Under the pieces are notes generated by a model. It saw only the letters and a program-made list of their open reading frames with translations, searched no databases and had not been told where the DNA came from. From Actinomycetota bacterium (GTDB lineage: Bacteria > Actinomycetota > Actinomycetes > Propionibacteriales > Propionibacteriaceae): DNA of 7,104 bases. The stretch covers positions 1 through 7,104 of the forward strand of contig JACRAA010000277.1 in assembly GCA_016213595.1 (NCBI GenBank), given 5' to 3'. A program made the position numbers and the translations under genes. Shown here piece after piece: positions 6,780 to 7,104 of the stretch; within the stretch, counting starts at the first letter, position 1, and each line of letters starts with the position of its first letter.

Positions 6780-6843
6780 ATTCGATCGAAGTGCATGTTG
6801 TGGAGACCCGTGAGGGCCTGAATGACCTGCACTTCGATGGAAT
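6780..6843 (+). other. Central 64-nt imperfect hairpin (R2/R3)
   Basis: R2 and R3 together form an extended palindrome with 23 of 32 positions complementary. The base stem has 16 pairs with one mismatch. The tip is a small stem (AGACCC 6804-6809 with GGGCCT 6814-6819, one mismatch, GTGA loop) centred exactly on the symmetry axis at 6811.5. In RNA from either strand this would be a long stable hairpin, so it could serve as a bidirectional terminator or 3'-end stabiliser for ppgK; as DNA it could form a cruciform. It lacks a T-tract. It is the best structural candidate for a ppgK transcript end, 105 bp after the stop codon. Confidence 0.55.
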
Positions 6844-6850
6844 TGAGCTC

Positions 6851-6870
6851 GGCCGGTGCCGGCACTGGCC
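6851..6870. repeat. 20-nt perfect-centre palindrome between R3 and R4
   Basis: GGCCGGTGCC is followed immediately by GGCACTGGCC. Nine of ten positions are Watson-Crick pairs and the tenth is a G-T pair, and the inner GTGCCGGCAC is a perfect 10-bp palindrome. It fills most of the spacer between R3 and R4, roughly centred between them. There is no equivalent in the R1-R2 spacer, which instead has CTCGCGAG. Confidence 0.6.
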
Positions 6871-6908
6871 CCATAACCTGCGTTTCGATGGAATGACGTC
6901 TGCTTGCC

Positions 6909-6960
6909 CCGGGCCGATGGATCCCCAGCACGTCACGACCGGGTCGAATGGGACCCCCAG
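6909..6960. repeat. Pair of imperfect direct repeats upstream of the MMPL gene
   Basis: Two copies start CCGGGYCGA and end CCCCAG: 6909-6928 (20 bp) and 6939-6960 (22 bp). They differ by two single-base gaps and about two substitutions, and their right ends are 32 bp apart. The second copy contains the inverted repeat GGGTC (6941-6945) and GACCC (6952-6956). They end 28 bp before the start codon of the MMPL gene, where operator half-sites or a duplicated promoter element would be expected. I found no clear -10/-35 pair here. Confidence 0.6.
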
Positions 6961-6988
6961 CTGACAAGGGCTGTGGAACAGTGAGCAT

Positions 6989-7104
6989 GTGTTCGCCGCG
7001 CTGGGCCGTGTGACCACGAGGCACCCCTTCCTCGTCATCGCGGTCTGGCTGCTGCTCACTCTCAGCTCGGCTGCGCTCGCGGTCGCGGGGGTGGGAGGCC
7101 AGGG
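6989..7104 (+). CDS. MMPL-family membrane transporter, N-terminal fragment
   Basis: The first 38 codons are visible and the gene runs off the right edge. The protein begins MFAALGRVTTRHPFLVIAVW and continues with one hydrophobic segment (about residues 13-34), then GVGGQ. A short amphipathic start (F..LGR.....HP) running directly into the first transmembrane helix is typical of actinobacterial MMPL/RND-like proteins, which export lipids or other hydrophobic compounds. GTG at 6989 is the only usual start codon after the in-frame TGA at 6962-6964, so the start is well constrained. An overlapping ATG at 6987 is in another frame and hits a stop after eight codons. There is no strong Shine-Dalgarno; GGAA at 6975-6978 is the best. 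The later transmembrane helices that would prove the family are outside the window. Confidence 0.75.
   Translation, partial: MFAALGRVTTRHPFLVIAVWLLLTLSSAALAVAGVGGQ

Larger units (their letters stand above)
6729..6894. repeat. Symmetric quartet of 20-bp repeats (two direct, two inverted)
   Basis: Four related 20-bp elements with core TTCGATSGAARTGC occupy 6729-6748 (R1, +), 6780-6799 (R2, +), 6824-6843 (R3, inverted) and 6875-6894 (R4, inverted). R1 and R2 starts are 51 bp apart, and so are R3 and R4. All four share one dyad centre at 6811.5. R1 and R2 contain the perfect 10-bp palindrome TTCGATCGAA, while R3 and R4 have TTCGATGGAA. R2 matches R3 in 15 of the outer 16 positions; R1 matches R4 in 15 of 20. 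The 31-bp spacers inside the two arms have equal length but are not complementary to each other, so the elements are conserved or constrained rather than the whole arm. The spacers hold CTCGCGAG (6758-6765) and a 20-nt hairpin (6851-6870). The role is unknown: operator array, palindromic mobile repeat, or structured transcript end. Confidence 0.88.

Noticed and set aside
6729..6894. Terminal inverted repeats of an insertion sequence or miniature transposon
   Set aside because: The repeats lie within 166 bp, enclose no transposase and show no flanking target-site duplication. A mobile palindromic repeat remains possible but is not shown.
6503..7024. Candidate genes in the 6675-6988 gap (minus 6503-7024, plus 6740-6964) with repeated SIEVQV and HFDRI peptides
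   Set aside because: The peptides are two readings of the same inverted DNA repeats. The minus frame also overlaps the ppgK 3' end and the start of the MMPL gene. I see no ribosome binding site or family match.

Overview
The window looks like chromosomal DNA from a high-GC Gram-positive bacterium (Actinomycetota). The evidence is the very GC-rich third codon positions, the frequent GTG starts, a polyphosphate glucokinase, a DUF5302-type small protein and an MMPL transporter. Loci of this kind are common in Micrococcales, but the sequence does not fix the genus. I see no rRNA, tRNA, transposase, integrase or phage gene.

Layout. Minus strand, read right to left: a FadH-type 2,4-dienoyl-CoA reductase (3375-5390), then a cytoplasmic GH38 alpha-mannosidase (282-3296), then the first 54 codons of a secreted subtilisin-like protease that runs off the left edge (1-163). 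Plus strand, read left to right: a 60-residue DUF5302-type protein (5496-5678), a polyphosphate glucokinase (5913-6674), and the first 38 codons of an MMPL-family membrane protein that runs off the right edge (6989-7104). The divergent point is the 105-bp gap at 5391-5495, where fadH appears to have a leaderless promoter.

The three minus-strand genes are separated by 78 and 118 bp and do not form an obvious pathway: fatty-acid beta-oxidation, mannoside hydrolysis and extracellular proteolysis. Together with PpgK, which phosphorylates glucose at the expense of polyphosphate or a nucleotide triphosphate, they suggest a free-living heterotroph using sugars and lipids. The protein-coding content is conventional.

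The unusual content is in the two plus-strand intergenic regions that bracket ppgK. Upstream (5713-5813) is a tandem array of 22-bp units alternating between two variants, giving a 44-bp higher-order period. Downstream (6729-6894) is a set of four 20-bp elements arranged two direct and two inverted. Both arms have an exact 51-bp period, and all four share one dyad centre at 6811.5. A pair of direct repeats (6909-6960) follows, just before the MMPL start. None of the recognised genes explains these structures; they are the best candidates for something undescribed. Their role (operators, mobile palindromic repeats, structured RNA, terminator) cannot be decided from one window.
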